DNA from: Alkalihalobacillus sp. BA299
Lineage (GTDB): Bacteria > Bacillota > Bacilli > Bacillales > Bacillaceae_F
Direction of reading: 5' to 3'
Length of the DNA stretch: 64,000 nucleotides
NCBI RefSeq assembly: GCF_017745675.1
Contig: NZ_JAFLJM010000023.1
Coordinates: 1 to 64,000 of the forward strand
In this document: one piece after another, positions 17,049 through 26,090 of the stretch
Layout: each line of letters opens with the position of its first letter
How positions within the stretch are numbered: position 1 is the stretch's first letter
Position numbers and translations under genes: made by a program
The notes under the pieces: generated by a model
What the model saw: the letters and a program-made list of their open reading frames with translations, nothing else
The model's database searches: none
What the model was told of the DNA's origin: nothing

Positions 17049-19301
17049 TTAAACTGGTACGACTTTTTGTTTTCCTCCGATGGAATCATGGAATGTTCGA
17101 TTAATGACATCTAACTGTTGTTCTCTCGTTAATTTGATAAAGTTTACCGCATACCCAGAAACACGGATTGTTAGTTGTGGATATAATTCTGGGTGGTCCA
17201 TCGCATCAAGCAGTGTCTTGCGATCAAATACGTTAATGTTTAGATGATGTCCATTTTTTTCTGAATAACCATCTAAGATTGCTGCTAAATTAGTAATTCG
17301 ATCTTCTGGCTCTTTACCTAATGCTTTCGGAATGATTGAAAATGTGTTCGATATTCCGTCTAATGAATGCTTATAAGATAATTTAGCTACTGAATTCAGC
17401 GAAGCGAGTGCTCCTTTTTTATCTCGACCATGAAGCGGATTAGCTCCTGGTGCGAAGGGCTCCCCATCTTTTCTACCGTCTGGGGTGTTCCCTGTTTTCT
17501 TTCCATAAACTACATTCGAAGTAATCGTTAAGATTGACATTGTCGTTGTTGAATGACGGTACGTATCATGCTTTTTCAGTTTTTTCATAAAGCGTTTCAC
17601 GATATCTTTAGCTATTTCATCGACTCGATCATCGTTATTTCCATATTGAGGATATTCCCCTTCGACCACATAGTCGACAACAATACCACTTTCATCACGA
17701 ACTGTCTTTACCTTTGCATGTTTAATTGCACTTAAAGAGTCAGCAACAACCGATAATCCGGCAATACCTGTAGCCATCGTCCGGAAGATTTCTTTATCAT
17801 GTAACGCCATTTCAATGCGCTCGTAATTATACTTATCGTGCATATAATGAATAACATTTAATGTGTTAATATAAAGCTCAGCTAGCCACTCCATCACATG
17901 ATCAAACTTGGCCATGATTTCATCATAATTTAAGTAATCGCTTTGAACGTTTTCAAACCTCGGTGTAACTTGGATTTTCGCCTTTTCATCGATACCGCCA
18001 TTGATGGCATAGAGTAATGCTTTTGCTAAGTTTGCTCTAGCACCGAAAAATTGCATTTGTTTTCCAATACGCATTGCTGATACGCAGCAAGCAATCCCGT
18101 AATCATCGCCGAACTCTACTCGCATTAAATCATCATTTTCATACTGAAGTGAACTCGTTTGGATCGACATTTTTGCACAATATCGTTTAAAGTTTTCTGG
18201 GAGCTGCGTAGACCAAAGTACCGTTAAATTCGGTTCCGGCGCTGGCCCTAAGTTTGTTAACGTATGAATGAAACGGAATGACGTTTTTGTTACTAAAGGT
18301 CTGCCGTCTAAACCGACACCGCCGATTGATTCTGTCACCCAGGTCGGATCACCGCTAAATAGATCATTGTATTCTGGTGTTCTCGCAAACTTGACGAGTC
18401 GTAGTTTCATAATAAAATGATCAACTAATTCCTGTGCCTCTTCTTCAGTTATACGGCCTTCTTTTAAGTCATTTTCAATGTAAATATCTAAGAAAGTAGA
18501 GACACGACCTAAACTCATTGCTGCTCCGTTTTGCTCTTTGATCGCTGCCAAATAGCCGAAATACAACCATTGAAACGCTTCTTTTGCGGTTGTCGCTGGA
18601 CCTGAAATATCAAATCCATAGGCAGCTGCAAGTGATTTCAATTCTTTGAGTGCTTTAATTTGCTCGGCAATCTCTTCTCTTAAACGAATAATCTCTTCTG
18701 ACATTCTGCGGCCCATCTCTTGAAGCGAATGCTTCTTTTCAGCGATTAGAAAATCAACACCGTATAATGCCACTCTTCTATAATCACCAATGATTCTGCC
18801 GCGACCGTAAGCATCCGGTAAACCAGTAATAATCCCTACTTTTCTTGCAAGCTTCATTTCATCGGTATATACATCAAACACACCTTGATTATGTGTTTTT
18901 CGATAGTCGCTAAAAAAGCGATCAACTTCTTGATCAATTTTATATCCATAAGCATCACAAGCGGTTGCTGCCATACGAATTCCGCCATAAGGCTGTAATG
19001 AGCGCTTGAACGGTTGATCGGTTTGGAAGCCAACAACAGTTTCTTTATTTTTATCTAAATAAGCGGGGCCATGTGAAGTGATCGTTGAAACAATGGCGGT
19101 GTCTAAGTCGTACACACCACCGTTTTCTCGTTCTTTTTTCGTTAATTCCATCACTTGTTCCCACAATTTATGTGTGTTATTTGTTGCATGTACTAAAAAA
19201 GTGTCATCACCCATGTAAGGTGTATAATTTTTTTGAATAAAATCTCTCACATCAATTTCCTGATTCCAATTTCCTTTTATAAAACTTTTCGGCTGACTCA
19301 T
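17049..19301 (-). CDS. pflB: Formate C-acetyltransferase (pyruvate formate-lyase)
   Basis: Glycyl-radical enzyme of 750 aa splitting pyruvate plus CoA into acetyl-CoA and formate without oxygen. The tandem active-site cysteines are in [10 protein letters not shown], and the radical glycine lies in the C-terminal RVSGYAVNF. The ATG at 19301 follows GGGGAG at a good distance; a TTG three codons earlier is less likely. Its product formate connects to the formate dehydrogenase and OFA transporter at 29-33 kb. An Fnr box lies about 170 bp upstream. Confidence 0.97.
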   Translation of the reverse strand: MSQPKSFIKGNWNQEIDVRDFIQKNYTPYMGDDTFLVHATNNTHKLWEQVMELTKKERENGGVYDLDTAIVSTITSHGPAYLDKNKETVVGFQTDQPFKRSLQPYGGIRMAATACDAYGYKIDQEVDRFFSDYRKTHNQGVFDVYTDEMKLARKVGIITGLPDAYGRGRIIGDYRRVALYGVDFLIAEKKHSLQEMGRRMSEEIIRLREEIAEQIKALKELKSLAAAYGFDISGPATTAKEAFQWLYFGYLAAIKEQNGAAMSLGRVSTFLDIYIENDLKEGRITEEEAQELVDHFIMKLRLVKFARTPEYNDLFSGDPTWVTESIGGVGLDGRPLVTKTSFRFIHTLTNLGPAPEPNLTVLWSTQLPENFKRYCAKMSIQTSSLQYENDDLMRVEFGDDYGIACCVSAMRIGKQMQFFGARANLAKALLYAINGGIDEKAKIQVTPRFENVQSDYLNYDEIMAKFDHVMEWLAELYINTLNVIHYMHDKYNYERIEMALHDKEIFRTMATGIAGLSVVADSLSAIKHAKVKTVRDESGIVVDYVVEGEYPQYGNNDDRVDEIAKDIVKRFMKKLKKHDTYRHSTTTMSILTITSNVVYGKKTGNTPDGRKDGEPFAPGANPLHGRDKKGALASLNSVAKLSYKHSLDGISNTFSIIPKALGKEPEDRITNLAAILDGYSEKNGHHLNINVFDRKTLLDAMDHPELYPQLTIRVSGYAVNFIKLTREQQLDVINRTFHDSIGGKQKVVPV

Positions 19302-19466
19302 TATTTTCAACTCCCCTGAAAGTTAACAATAGGATAAAGACGTTAATAGAATGACGTAGCAAACGATACATATTAGGTAAATTCATTCCAATTACTAATG
19401 ACGTCTTCTTTAATATTTCTATATTATCTATAAATAATAGTTTAACAAGACGATAATATTGACTAC

Positions 19467-19482
19467 TGTGATAAAAATCACA
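19467..19482 (-). promoter_or_regulatory. Fnr box upstream of pflB
   Basis: Perfect TGTGA-TAAAAA-TCACA, identical to the narK/nirB box at 20297. A weak -10 (TAAACT, 19439-19444) lies about 33 bp from its centre, giving a leader of about 130 nt. The same palindrome could in principle act rightward, but no gene starts there. Confidence 0.85.
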
Positions 19483-19590
19483 ATAACGTATCGTAACAGC
19501 TGTGTTCACTAAATGGTCGTTTTTTTAAACACTTACCTTTAGCTTCATTAAAATAAATCACGCTTGACTCCAGTTCAGATAATTGAATAA

Positions 19591-20217
19591 TTACATTTGC
19601 TCAGCAAGCTCTCTCCTTAACATGTTTGAAGCTACCGCGTCTAGCTGTTTCTCCATTAAATGCTCTGGTAAATGAACGACATCCACTTCCATTCCTAGAT
19701 GAAGAAGGCCTTTTGCTGCTTCAAGCCCGAGAAGTCCACCACCGATAACGACTGCTTTTTTATATTCCTTCGCCGTTTCCATTATCGTCACACAATCTTC
19801 AATATCTCTAAATCCAACCACTCCGTAAAGCTCTGCTCCAGGTATAGGTAAAATAAATGGCTTTGGGCCAGTTGCTATTATTAGTTCATCAAATTGTAAA
19901 ACTTTCCCATTGTTTGAGTATACAAGCTTTAGATGAGGGTCAATTGAAGTAATCTCTTCCCCCGTAAATAACTGGATTTGATTGGCTTTGTACCAATCTA
20001 AATCGTTCAAAATCGTGTTTTCAAAGCTCGTTTCACCTTGGAGAATGTTAGAAAGTTGAATCCTGTTGTAATTAGGGTGTGGTTCTTTTCCAAAAATCGT
20101 AATCTCATATTGATGCGAATTGATTTTTAACAGTTCTTCGATAACTCTAACTCCCGCCATCCCATTCCCAATCATAATTAATTGCTGTTTTTCATTGTTA
20201 TCCCTCCACTTGCTCAC
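19591..20217 (-). pseudogene. Truncated nitrite reductase large subunit (NirB/NasD), N-terminal quarter
   Basis: About 208 residues match the FAD/NAD-binding N-terminus of the NADH-dependent nitrite reductase large subunit, normally about 800 aa. The FAD motif IGNGMAGVRVIEELL, the EPHPNYNRIQLS block and the second dinucleotide motif VVIGGGLLGLEAAKGLL are all present. The frame stops right after RRELAEQM and the sirohaem/Fe-S part is missing, since pfl sequences follow. The promoter with Fnr box is intact. A functional flavoprotein fragment is conceivable, but loss of the nitrite reductase is the simpler reading. Confidence 0.88.
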
Positions 20218-20269
20218 TATTTCACAATCATATTTACATGCGTTACCTTTGAAGTTTTCCTATGCATCT

Positions 20270-20339
20270 ATAATAGACTCTCAACTCATTTTAAGTTGTG
20301 ATAAAAATCACATTCAACTTTTTATTTTGATTGTATCAT
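20270..20339. promoter_or_regulatory. One Fnr box serving divergent narK and nirB-remnant promoters
   Basis: A perfect TGTGA-TAAAAA-TCACA lies at 20297-20312. The plus-strand TATCAT (20334-20339) and the minus-strand TATTAT (20270-20275) are each centred 32 bp from the box centre. Confidence 0.9.
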
Positions 20340-20400
20340 CGGTTTTGTAAAGAACATCGATGTTAACAAAATTAAACAATTGTATTTGGGGGAATAAATC

Positions 20401-21687
20401 ATGGCGAGAATTACAAAATGGGAGCCAGAAAATAAGATTTTTTGGGAAAAAGAAGGAAAGCGACACGCAAAAAGAAATTTATGGATATCCGTACCAACAT
20501 TAATGCTAGCATTTATCGTATGGCAAATTTGGTCTGTTGTCGCCGTTCGATTAAATGATATTGGGTTTCAATTTACATCGGAGCAATTATTTACATTAGC
20601 AGCTGTTCCTGGGTTGATTGGAGCAACGTTACGCTTTGTCTATACGTTTGCAGTTGGTAAATTTGGAGGTCGAAACTGGGTTGTATTTTCAACGGCAATC
20701 TTAGCCATCCCAGCAATCGGGATTGGTATTGCGGTTCAAAATCCAGATACACCTTACTGGATTATGCTCTTGTTAGCTGCACTTTGCGGACTAGGCGGCG
20801 GTAACTTTTCATCGGCATCAGCAAATATTAGCTTCTTTTTTCCAAAAAAAGAAAAAGGAACAGCGCTTGGTATTAATGGTGGTTTAGGAAACATGGGGGT
20901 TTCCGTCGTTCAATTCGTTACTCCTTTAGTTATTACACTAGGCACGTTTGCTTTTATTGGTGGTGAAGCTCAAGTATTGCCAGACGGTTCACAAATTTGG
21001 CTACAAAATGCGGCATTTTTCTGGGTACTTCCGATTATCATTATGACGATCGTTGCCTACTTTGGGATGGATAACCTACCGACAGCCCAACAATCGGTAT
21101 CAGACCAGTTTGTTATTGTTAAAAGAAAGCATACTTGGATTATGACATGGTTATACGTAGCTACGTTTGGTTCGTTTATTGGCTATGCAGCAGCATTTCC
21201 ACTTTTATTAAGATCTGAATTTCCAGAGTTTGTATCCCTTGCTTTTCTTGGCGCATTTTTAGCTGCGGCTTTCCGACCAATTGGTGGATGGCTTTCGGAT
21301 AAATTAGGTGGTGCTAAAGTAACAACGTATGTTCTATTTGCTATGATTGTTGGTGCACTCGAGGTAATCTACTTTGCAGGTCAACAGCATTTTATAGGGT
21401 TCTTAATTGCATTCCTTGTGTTATTTATCGCAGCAGGAATGGGATCTGGTTCAACTTTCCAAATGATCCCAATCATCTTCCCAGTAAAAGAAGCTGCACC
21501 TGTTCTAGGCTTTACCGCAGCATTTGCAGCATACGGTTCCTTCTTTATTCCTAAATTATTTGGATGGTCTGTAGCGACTACCGGTACACCTGTTACTGCT
21601 TTATACTTCTTTATCGGATTTTATGTTATCTCAATTTTACTTAACATTTATTATTATCAACGAAAAAATGCTGAAGTAAAATGCTAA
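20401..21687 (+). CDS. narK: NarK-family nitrate/nitrite transporter
   Basis: A 12-span major facilitator of 428 aa for nitrate uptake and/or nitrite export. It has the glycine-rich nitrate signatures of the family (GLGGGNFSSASANISFFFP and GINGGLGNMGVSVVQF) in spans 5-6. The ATG follows GGGGGA. Fnr control and the absence of an intact nitrite reductase nearby suggest nitrate/nitrite exchange in support of the respiratory-type enzyme at 7-12 kb. Confidence 0.93.
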   Translation: MARITKWEPENKIFWEKEGKRHAKRNLWISVPTLMLAFIVWQIWSVVAVRLNDIGFQFTSEQLFTLAAVPGLIGATLRFVYTFAVGKFGGRNWVVFSTAILAIPAIGIGIAVQNPDTPYWIMLLLAALCGLGGGNFSSASANISFFFPKKEKGTALGINGGLGNMGVSVVQFVTPLVITLGTFAFIGGEAQVLPDGSQIWLQNAAFFWVLPIIIMTIVAYFGMDNLPTAQQSVSDQFVIVKRKHTWIMTWLYVATFGSFIGYAAAFPLLLRSEFPEFVSLAFLGAFLAAAFRPIGGWLSDKLGGAKVTTYVLFAMIVGALEVIYFAGQQHFIGFLIAFLVLFIAAGMGSGSTFQMIPIIFPVKEAAPVLGFTAAFAAYGSFFIPKLFGWSVATTGTPVTALYFFIGFYVISILLNIYYYQRKNAEVKC

Positions 21688-21715
21688 AGTAAAGACAATG
21701 ACTGACAAATAAAAG

Positions 21716-21763
21716 CCAGGTTCTCTCCATTTCACCTATGAATGGGAAGAGCCTGTTTTTTGA
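21716..21763 (+). terminator. Terminator of narK
   Basis: CAGGTTCTCTCCATT / AATGGGAAGAGCCTG stem followed by TTTTTT. Confidence 0.85.
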
Positions 21764-21928
21764 CTTTTTGGTCGTAACGAAGCAAATTAAGGCTATTCAC
21801 ATGTTTGTTTCTAAATGATTTGCTATTACAAAAAGGGAGTATATTAATAAAGTAATTCCAATAGCAAAATCAAATTAATTATGAAATAATCTAAGATAGT
21901 ATAATGTCTGATTTAAAGGAGATATCAT

Positions 21929-22513
21929 ATGAATTCCTATCATGCTGTAGGAGTGTTATTAGCTGGCGGGGCATCACGCCGATTCGGGGAACCAAAGGCT
22001 CTTTACAAGCTAAATGGAAAACCTTTTTACCAATACAGTATCGAGGCTTTAAAAAATACAGTAGAAGATATAATAATTATAACTCAAACTCAGCTGATCG
22101 AACCACTTCGTAAACAAACACCCTATGAAGTTCTATTAGATGATGAAAAGTATCGAGGATTAGGTCCGTTAGCCGGCATTTATACCGCAATGAAAAGAGT
22201 ACATTCTGAATGGTATATCCTCCTCCCCTGCGATACACCCTTTATCAAAGAAGACGTTATAAAACAACTCCTGTCTTTCATTGAAAAATATCCTAATAAG
22301 GATGCAGTAATACCAATCATTAATGGGAAAAATCAGCCACTAATTGCTGGATATCACCGCCGGTCTTTACCGACGATTGAAAAACATCTGAGTAATAACG
22401 AATTAAAGATGGGTATGCTATTCGAAGCGGTGAATACTCTATTTTTAGATGAAAGTCAGTTCGATAACCTAGAAGCGTTCCATAATATTAATACGAAAGC
22501 AGACATGATATAG
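21929..22513 (+). CDS. mobA: Molybdenum cofactor guanylyltransferase MobA
   Basis: Attaches GMP to molybdopterin to make the MGD form needed by nitrate reductase and formate dehydrogenase. The 194-aa protein has the nucleotidyltransferase signature LLAGGASRRFGEPKAL at the N-terminus, the RGLGPLAGIYTA block near residue 77 and the metal-site LPCDTPF near 98. The ATG follows AAAGGAG. Monocistronic, between narK and the oppositely oriented moeA-mobB-moaE-moaD operon. Confidence 0.95.
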   Translation: MNSYHAVGVLLAGGASRRFGEPKALYKLNGKPFYQYSIEALKNTVEDIIIITQTQLIEPLRKQTPYEVLLDDEKYRGLGPLAGIYTAMKRVHSEWYILLPCDTPFIKEDVIKQLLSFIEKYPNKDAVIPIINGKNQPLIAGYHRRSLPTIEKHLSNNELKMGMLFEAVNTLFLDESQFDNLEAFHNINTKADMI

Positions 22514-22586
22514 TAGACTGCCTTTATGTTGTTGTAAGTGGACAGATGATCCGTTATATTCTAATATTCCCCTGCTTTCTGACACT

Positions 22587-22647
22587 GGTTCCGTTATTCT
22601 CTAAGAAGCCTTAAGCAGAGAGGCTCTTTTATCATAATAACGGAACC
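22587..22647. repeat. Nested inverted repeat after mobA
   Basis: GGTTCCGTTATT and its exact inverse AATAACGGAACC enclose a smaller AAGCC/GGCT hairpin followed by CTTTT that could terminate mobA. The outer palindrome looks like a dispersed repeat element. The rest of 22514-22751 shows nothing else. Confidence 0.55.
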
Positions 22648-22751
22648 ACGGTCCATTTCCATATCGAATGATGTGTCTTTGCATAATTAGTGGAATCATG
22701 ATCCGCTTGCTTCCAGATTAATTGCTTTCTTGTATTAAAGCCATTTTTCCA

Positions 22752-22985
22752 TTACCCACCACTTACTGGCGGAATGAGAGCAATGACATCATTTTCATTG
22801 ATTACCGCATCATCTTTTACATACTCTTCATTGACGGCGATGATCGTATTGTCTAACGGTGGTAAATCCGGGTACTTTTCACGTAAAACATGCTTAAATT
22901 GTTTGACGGTTAACGGTGCACTGTTAATTTCAATTTCTCTGTCACCGACCACTTCTTCTAATTGGGCAAATAATAACACTTTCAT
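22752..22985 (-). CDS. moaD: Molybdopterin synthase sulfur carrier subunit MoaD
   Basis: Ubiquitin-like protein of about 77 aa with the obligatory C-terminal Gly-Gly (PPVSGG), which carries the thiocarboxylate donated to precursor Z. The ATG at 22985 has GAGG 7 nt upstream; the adjacent ATG at 22988 overlaps the moaE stop and is also possible. Last gene of the moeA-mobB-moaE-moaD operon. Confidence 0.94.
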   Translation of the reverse strand: MKVLLFAQLEEVVGDREIEINSAPLTVKQFKHVLREKYPDLPPLDNTIIAVNEEYVKDDAVINENDVIALIPPVSGG

Positions 22986-22987
22986 CA

Positions 22988-23455
22988 TTACACCTCTTTA
23001 ATTTCTGGCTTTCCTGCTTCATACTTTTCTGTTTCGAGTTGGTTTCCTACCCATTCTTGCCCATCTTCCCAATGTTCTTTCTTCCATATCGGGACAATCT
23101 CTTTAATTCTTTCGATCGCATAGCGGCTCGCATCATAGGAATCGGCACGATGCGGCGTCGAAACAGCAATGACGACTGCAATATCCGTAATGTCTAGGTC
23201 GCCAATTCGATGAGTTATTGCCACTTTCGCCTTTGGCCACTTTTCCTGAATTTCATCACCAATCTGAGCCAGTTTTTTTACAGCCATCGTTTCGTATGCA
23301 TCATAACGAAGATACACCGTTTTTTTCTCACCTGTCATCTCTCTAACCGTACCGATAAACGTATTGATTGCGCCAGCATTACGATCTACTACTTTATTAA
23401 CGATGTTTTCGATGGAAATCGGTTCTTTTATTATTTCAAAAAGCTGTTCACTCAT
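22988..23455 (-). CDS. moaE: Molybdopterin synthase catalytic subunit MoaE
   Basis: A 155-aa large subunit of molybdopterin synthase, which inserts two sulfurs into cyclic pyranopterin monophosphate with MoaD. The conserved HRIGDLDI, STPHRADSYDASRYAIERIK and IWKKEHW blocks are present. Its start overlaps the end of mobB by eight bases, and its stop overlaps the first possible ATG of moaD, so the operon is tightly coupled. Confidence 0.95.
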   Translation of the reverse strand: MSEQLFEIIKEPISIENIVNKVVDRNAGAINTFIGTVREMTGEKKTVYLRYDAYETMAVKKLAQIGDEIQEKWPKAKVAITHRIGDLDITDIAVVIAVSTPHRADSYDASRYAIERIKEIVPIWKKEHWEDGQEWVGNQLETEKYEAGKPEIKEV

Positions 23456-23966
23456 TTTTTTCCTCCAATATATTGTTCATCAACCAATCAAAAAAAAGAT
23501 CAAAGTCATTGATATAAAAATGGGGTACATTTAGTTCTAATGGAAGAATGATTTTTTCCCAAAATAGAATCACATGAATATTTTCAAGTCGGTCAAGCAG
23601 CTGTAAGTCTTCTTCTCTTCTCACAATGACAACTTTCGGAAAAGGTTCCTTTTTAAAGCCTTCAATGATGACAATATCTGTATTAAAAAACTGCTGAAAT
23701 TTTAGTGCATCTGCAAGCGACCAGTTCGCTTCGTTTTCAAAATGAACTTGAAGCTTGTTTCCCGCAACTACCGTCGTACCAGCAGCACCAGCTTCACGAA
23801 ACCGTGCAGAATCTTTTCCGGTATCTAAGGCAAATAATCTGTTTTTATGCCCATGATGCTTAATCACTGAAACTTTCTTTCTTTGGTCTTTTAACCTTGC
23901 TACTAATTTTTCAATTAACGTTGTTTTTCCTGAATTGCTATAGCCTGCGACTTGAATCAGTTTCAT
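23448..23966 (-). CDS. mobB: Molybdopterin-guanine dinucleotide biosynthesis adaptor MobB
   Basis: A 172-aa GTP-binding protein with a Walker A near the N-terminus (GYSNSGKTT) and the KHHGH segment typical of MobB. It assists MGD formation or delivery. The ATG at 23966 forms an ATGA overlap with the moeA stop and has GGGAG before it; an upstream in-frame TTG is less likely. Confidence 0.93.
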   Translation of the reverse strand: MKLIQVAGYSNSGKTTLIEKLVARLKDQRKKVSVIKHHGHKNRLFALDTGKDSARFREAGAAGTTVVAGNKLQVHFENEANWSLADALKFQQFFNTDIVIIEGFKKEPFPKVVIVRREEDLQLLDRLENIHVILFWEKIILPLELNVPHFYINDFDLFFDWLMNNILEEKNE

Positions 23967-25237
23967 TTCTGCTCCCAAGTTGTCTTACTTCCTTCTCCAT
24001 TTAAAAGCAACACTTTGACGTCCATTCCACGTTCGAAACCTCTCGTACCACCGGGTAACATAAGTAGTGCGTTTGCAAAAGCAATCGAAGAAACAACACC
24101 CGATTTATCTAATCCAACAGGCGTTACGACAAGCTTTCCTTCTTTGATCGACACCTTACTTCGTACAAAGCGTGTAAACGGGTTCGGCTTTGGAAAGTCT
24201 TTTTCGAGTATAGCCTTTTCCTTTTGTAAATGAACCTGTTCTGTTTCAACTAGGCTAAGAATAGCAGGACGCGCAAACAATTCAAAACCGACAAAGCAGG
24301 CAGATGGGTTCCCAGAAAGACCGAACAAGAATTTTCCATCCTTTACAGCTACTGTTGTCACACTTCCTGGGCGCATCGCTACTTTATTAAACAAAACTTC
24401 GGCTTGAAGCTTCTTATAAATTTCAGGTAAGTGATCATAATCTCCAACAGAAACACCGCCTGTCGTAATCAAAACATCGACTTCAGTCAGTGACCTTTCA
24501 ATTTTCTCGTAGCATGAATCAAAGTCATCTGCTAATTTCCCAAAAAACTTAGTCTCAGCACCGATTTTTCTAATTTGTGCAGCGATCATATAACCATTAC
24601 TATTGCGGATTTTACCTGGCTCAAGTGGCTCACCTACATCTAGCAGCTCAGATCCTGTTGCAATAATGCCGACCACAGGCTTTTTAAATACAGGCACGTT
24701 TGCATAACCGAACGTTGCTAGTAATGCTACTGTTCCTTCATTAATTTTTGTTCCTTTTGCAAGTAAGATCGCACCATTTTGAACATCTTCACCTTGCCTA
24801 GATATATTGTCACCTGATACTACTTTTCGTTTCACTTTTATGTAGGACTTTCCGTTATCTTGCATTTCTTTGACGAGTTCAAGCATAATGACGGCATCTG
24901 CTCCAATTGGGATTTGAGCACCGGTCATAATTCGAATTGCTTGATTTTTTTGCAGTGTCGATTTAGCTACCGTTCCTGCACCAATTTCTTCAATGACTTC
25001 AAGCGTGACAGGCTGATCAGATGATGTATTCTGAGTGTCCTCACTTCGAATGGCAAACCCGTCATAGGGTGACCGATCAAATGGTGGGACGTCATGATCT
25101 GCTTTTAACGGTTCCCCTAAGTATCGTCCGAGACTTTCCTCAATCGGAACATACTCAACGTCTCCATTCATTTTCACATTTTCCATAATCTTATGTACAG
25201 CTTTTGAAACAGGTATCGGGGTTCTTCTTTCTACCAA
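23963..25237 (-). CDS. moeA: Molybdopterin molybdotransferase MoeA
   Basis: Inserts molybdate into adenylylated molybdopterin. At 424 aa it is of normal size, with PPFDRSPYDGFAI near residue 52, MTGAQIPIGADAVI near 108, TTGGVSVGDYD near 255 and LFGLSGNPSA near 305. The start is TTG at 25237 with GGAGG 8 nt upstream. First gene of the four-gene moeA-mobB-moaE-moaD operon. Confidence 0.95.
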   Translation of the reverse strand: MVERRTPIPVSKAVHKIMENVKMNGDVEYVPIEESLGRYLGEPLKADHDVPPFDRSPYDGFAIRSEDTQNTSSDQPVTLEVIEEIGAGTVAKSTLQKNQAIRIMTGAQIPIGADAVIMLELVKEMQDNGKSYIKVKRKVVSGDNISRQGEDVQNGAILLAKGTKINEGTVALLATFGYANVPVFKKPVVGIIATGSELLDVGEPLEPGKIRNSNGYMIAAQIRKIGAETKFFGKLADDFDSCYEKIERSLTEVDVLITTGGVSVGDYDHLPEIYKKLQAEVLFNKVAMRPGSVTTVAVKDGKFLFGLSGNPSACFVGFELFARPAILSLVETEQVHLQKEKAILEKDFPKPNPFTRFVRSKVSIKEGKLVVTPVGLDKSGVVSSIAFANALLMLPGGTRGFERGMDVKVLLLNGEGSKTTWEQK

Positions 25238-25270
25238 TTCATTTTCCTCCCTAATCCACCATGAATTCTT

Positions 25271-25418
25271 TATATATGGCTGTTTTCGTAAACTTTGTTG
25301 CTTTTGGACCGTTTTTTGAAAATAAAACCTTCACGCTATACGTGAAGAGCCAAGCATCCGCTTGGCTTACGGTCCAAAAGCTAAAAGCAACAACCTTTTA
25401 GAAAAGAGCCTTATATAT
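25271..25418. repeat. MITE-like element with long imperfect terminal inverted repeats
   Basis: The left end (TATATGGCTGTTTTCGTAAA, TTGTTGCTTTTGGACCGT) is mirrored by the right end (ACGGTCCAAAAGCTAAAAG, CAACAACC, AAAAGAGCCTTATATA). A small internal hairpin (CTTCACG/CGTGAAG) and a CAAGC/GCTTG pair are inside. No coding capacity. It occupies most of the 25238-25531 gap upstream of moeA. Confidence 0.7.
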
Positions 25419-25531
25419 TTATCATATAAAAAGACTAGCAAAACTACGTTAGAATATGTATTTTATCATGTATTATTATACACTAAACGTTAAACCATTA
25501 ATAATATTATGATCATACGATTAGCATAAAA

Positions 25532-25566
25532 AATCAGTGAGGTTTTAGCTACATCCCCACTGATTG
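25532..25566 (-). terminator. Terminator of the small 25602 gene
   Basis: Minus-strand AATCAGTG / CACTGATT stem with loop, followed by TTTTTTATG. Its presence supports the small gene just upstream being real. Confidence 0.8.
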
Positions 25567-25601
25567 GAAGCACTAAAATCTTGTTTTTATCTTCCAAACA
25601 A

Positions 25602-25751
25602 TTAATTTGATTCAACAACTTCAAGCTCCGATGCTTTAGCTAAAATGACATGAAAATAATCAATTTCTTTAATTTCGCAATACCCACTATCATAAACCCA
25701 AAAGACGGTATATAGCTTATTTTGGTACCTTACTTTTGTCCCAATGTTCAT
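25602..25751 (-). CDS. Small conserved-looking hypothetical protein
   Basis: A 49-aa protein of unknown function with a beta-strand-like N-terminus (IGTKVRYQNKLYTVFWVYDSG) and an acidic C-terminus; it may be a small SH3-like barrel. The ATG at 25751 is chosen for the strong GGGGAG upstream. The frame extends into repeat family B but without a ribosome site. A clear terminator follows. Confidence 0.6.
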   Translation of the reverse strand: MNIGTKVRYQNKLYTVFWVYDSGYCEIKEIDYFHVILAKASELEVVESN

Positions 25752-25771
25752 TAACTCCAACTCCCCTGTGT

Positions 25772-25926
25772 GATAAAGTGAAACTTCAATCAGTGGGAAT
25801 TTTCCTTCATCCCTCACTGAATGTTAGTTGAACCAATCGGGTTGTTACTGACGCTTAACTCCCACTTAGTCTTTTTTGTTTCCTTAAAGCCTTGAAGTGG
25901 GAGTCTTAGCGTCAGTTAAACGGGAT
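25772..25926. repeat. Dispersed structured repeat, family B copy 1
   Basis: About 150 bp closely matching 36005-36157, from GATAAAGTGAAACTTC through TTAGTTGAACCAATCGGGTT to CAGTTAAACGGGATA. It folds as two successive hairpins: a short one (ATCAGTGGG / CCTCACTGA) and a long one with arms CTGACGCTTAACTCCCACTT and AAGTGGGAGTCTTAGCGTCAG. The second hairpin differs between copies by compensated changes. It is either a short transposable element or a structured RNA. Confidence 0.8.
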
Positions 25927-26041
25927 AGATGACATTCAAGCCGAGTCCCCCTCTATCAATATATGTCTAGTTTGATTGAATAGACTTGCAAGTTTCCCAA
26001 TTTTTAAAATTAAAAAATTGGAAACTTCTCATTAAACGACA

Positions 26042-26071
26042 AATGACACTTTCTATGTAGAAAGCGTCATT
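26042..26071 (-). terminator. Terminator of the aimR-like gene
   Basis: AATGACGCTTTCT / AGAAAGTGTCATT stem on the minus strand, 20 nt past the stop codon. A second palindrome (AAGTTTCC / GGAAACTT arms, 25990-26027) follows. No short secretable peptide gene fits between the stop and 25930. Confidence 0.7.
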
Positions 26072-26090
26072 GATTTCTGTAGATTCTCTA

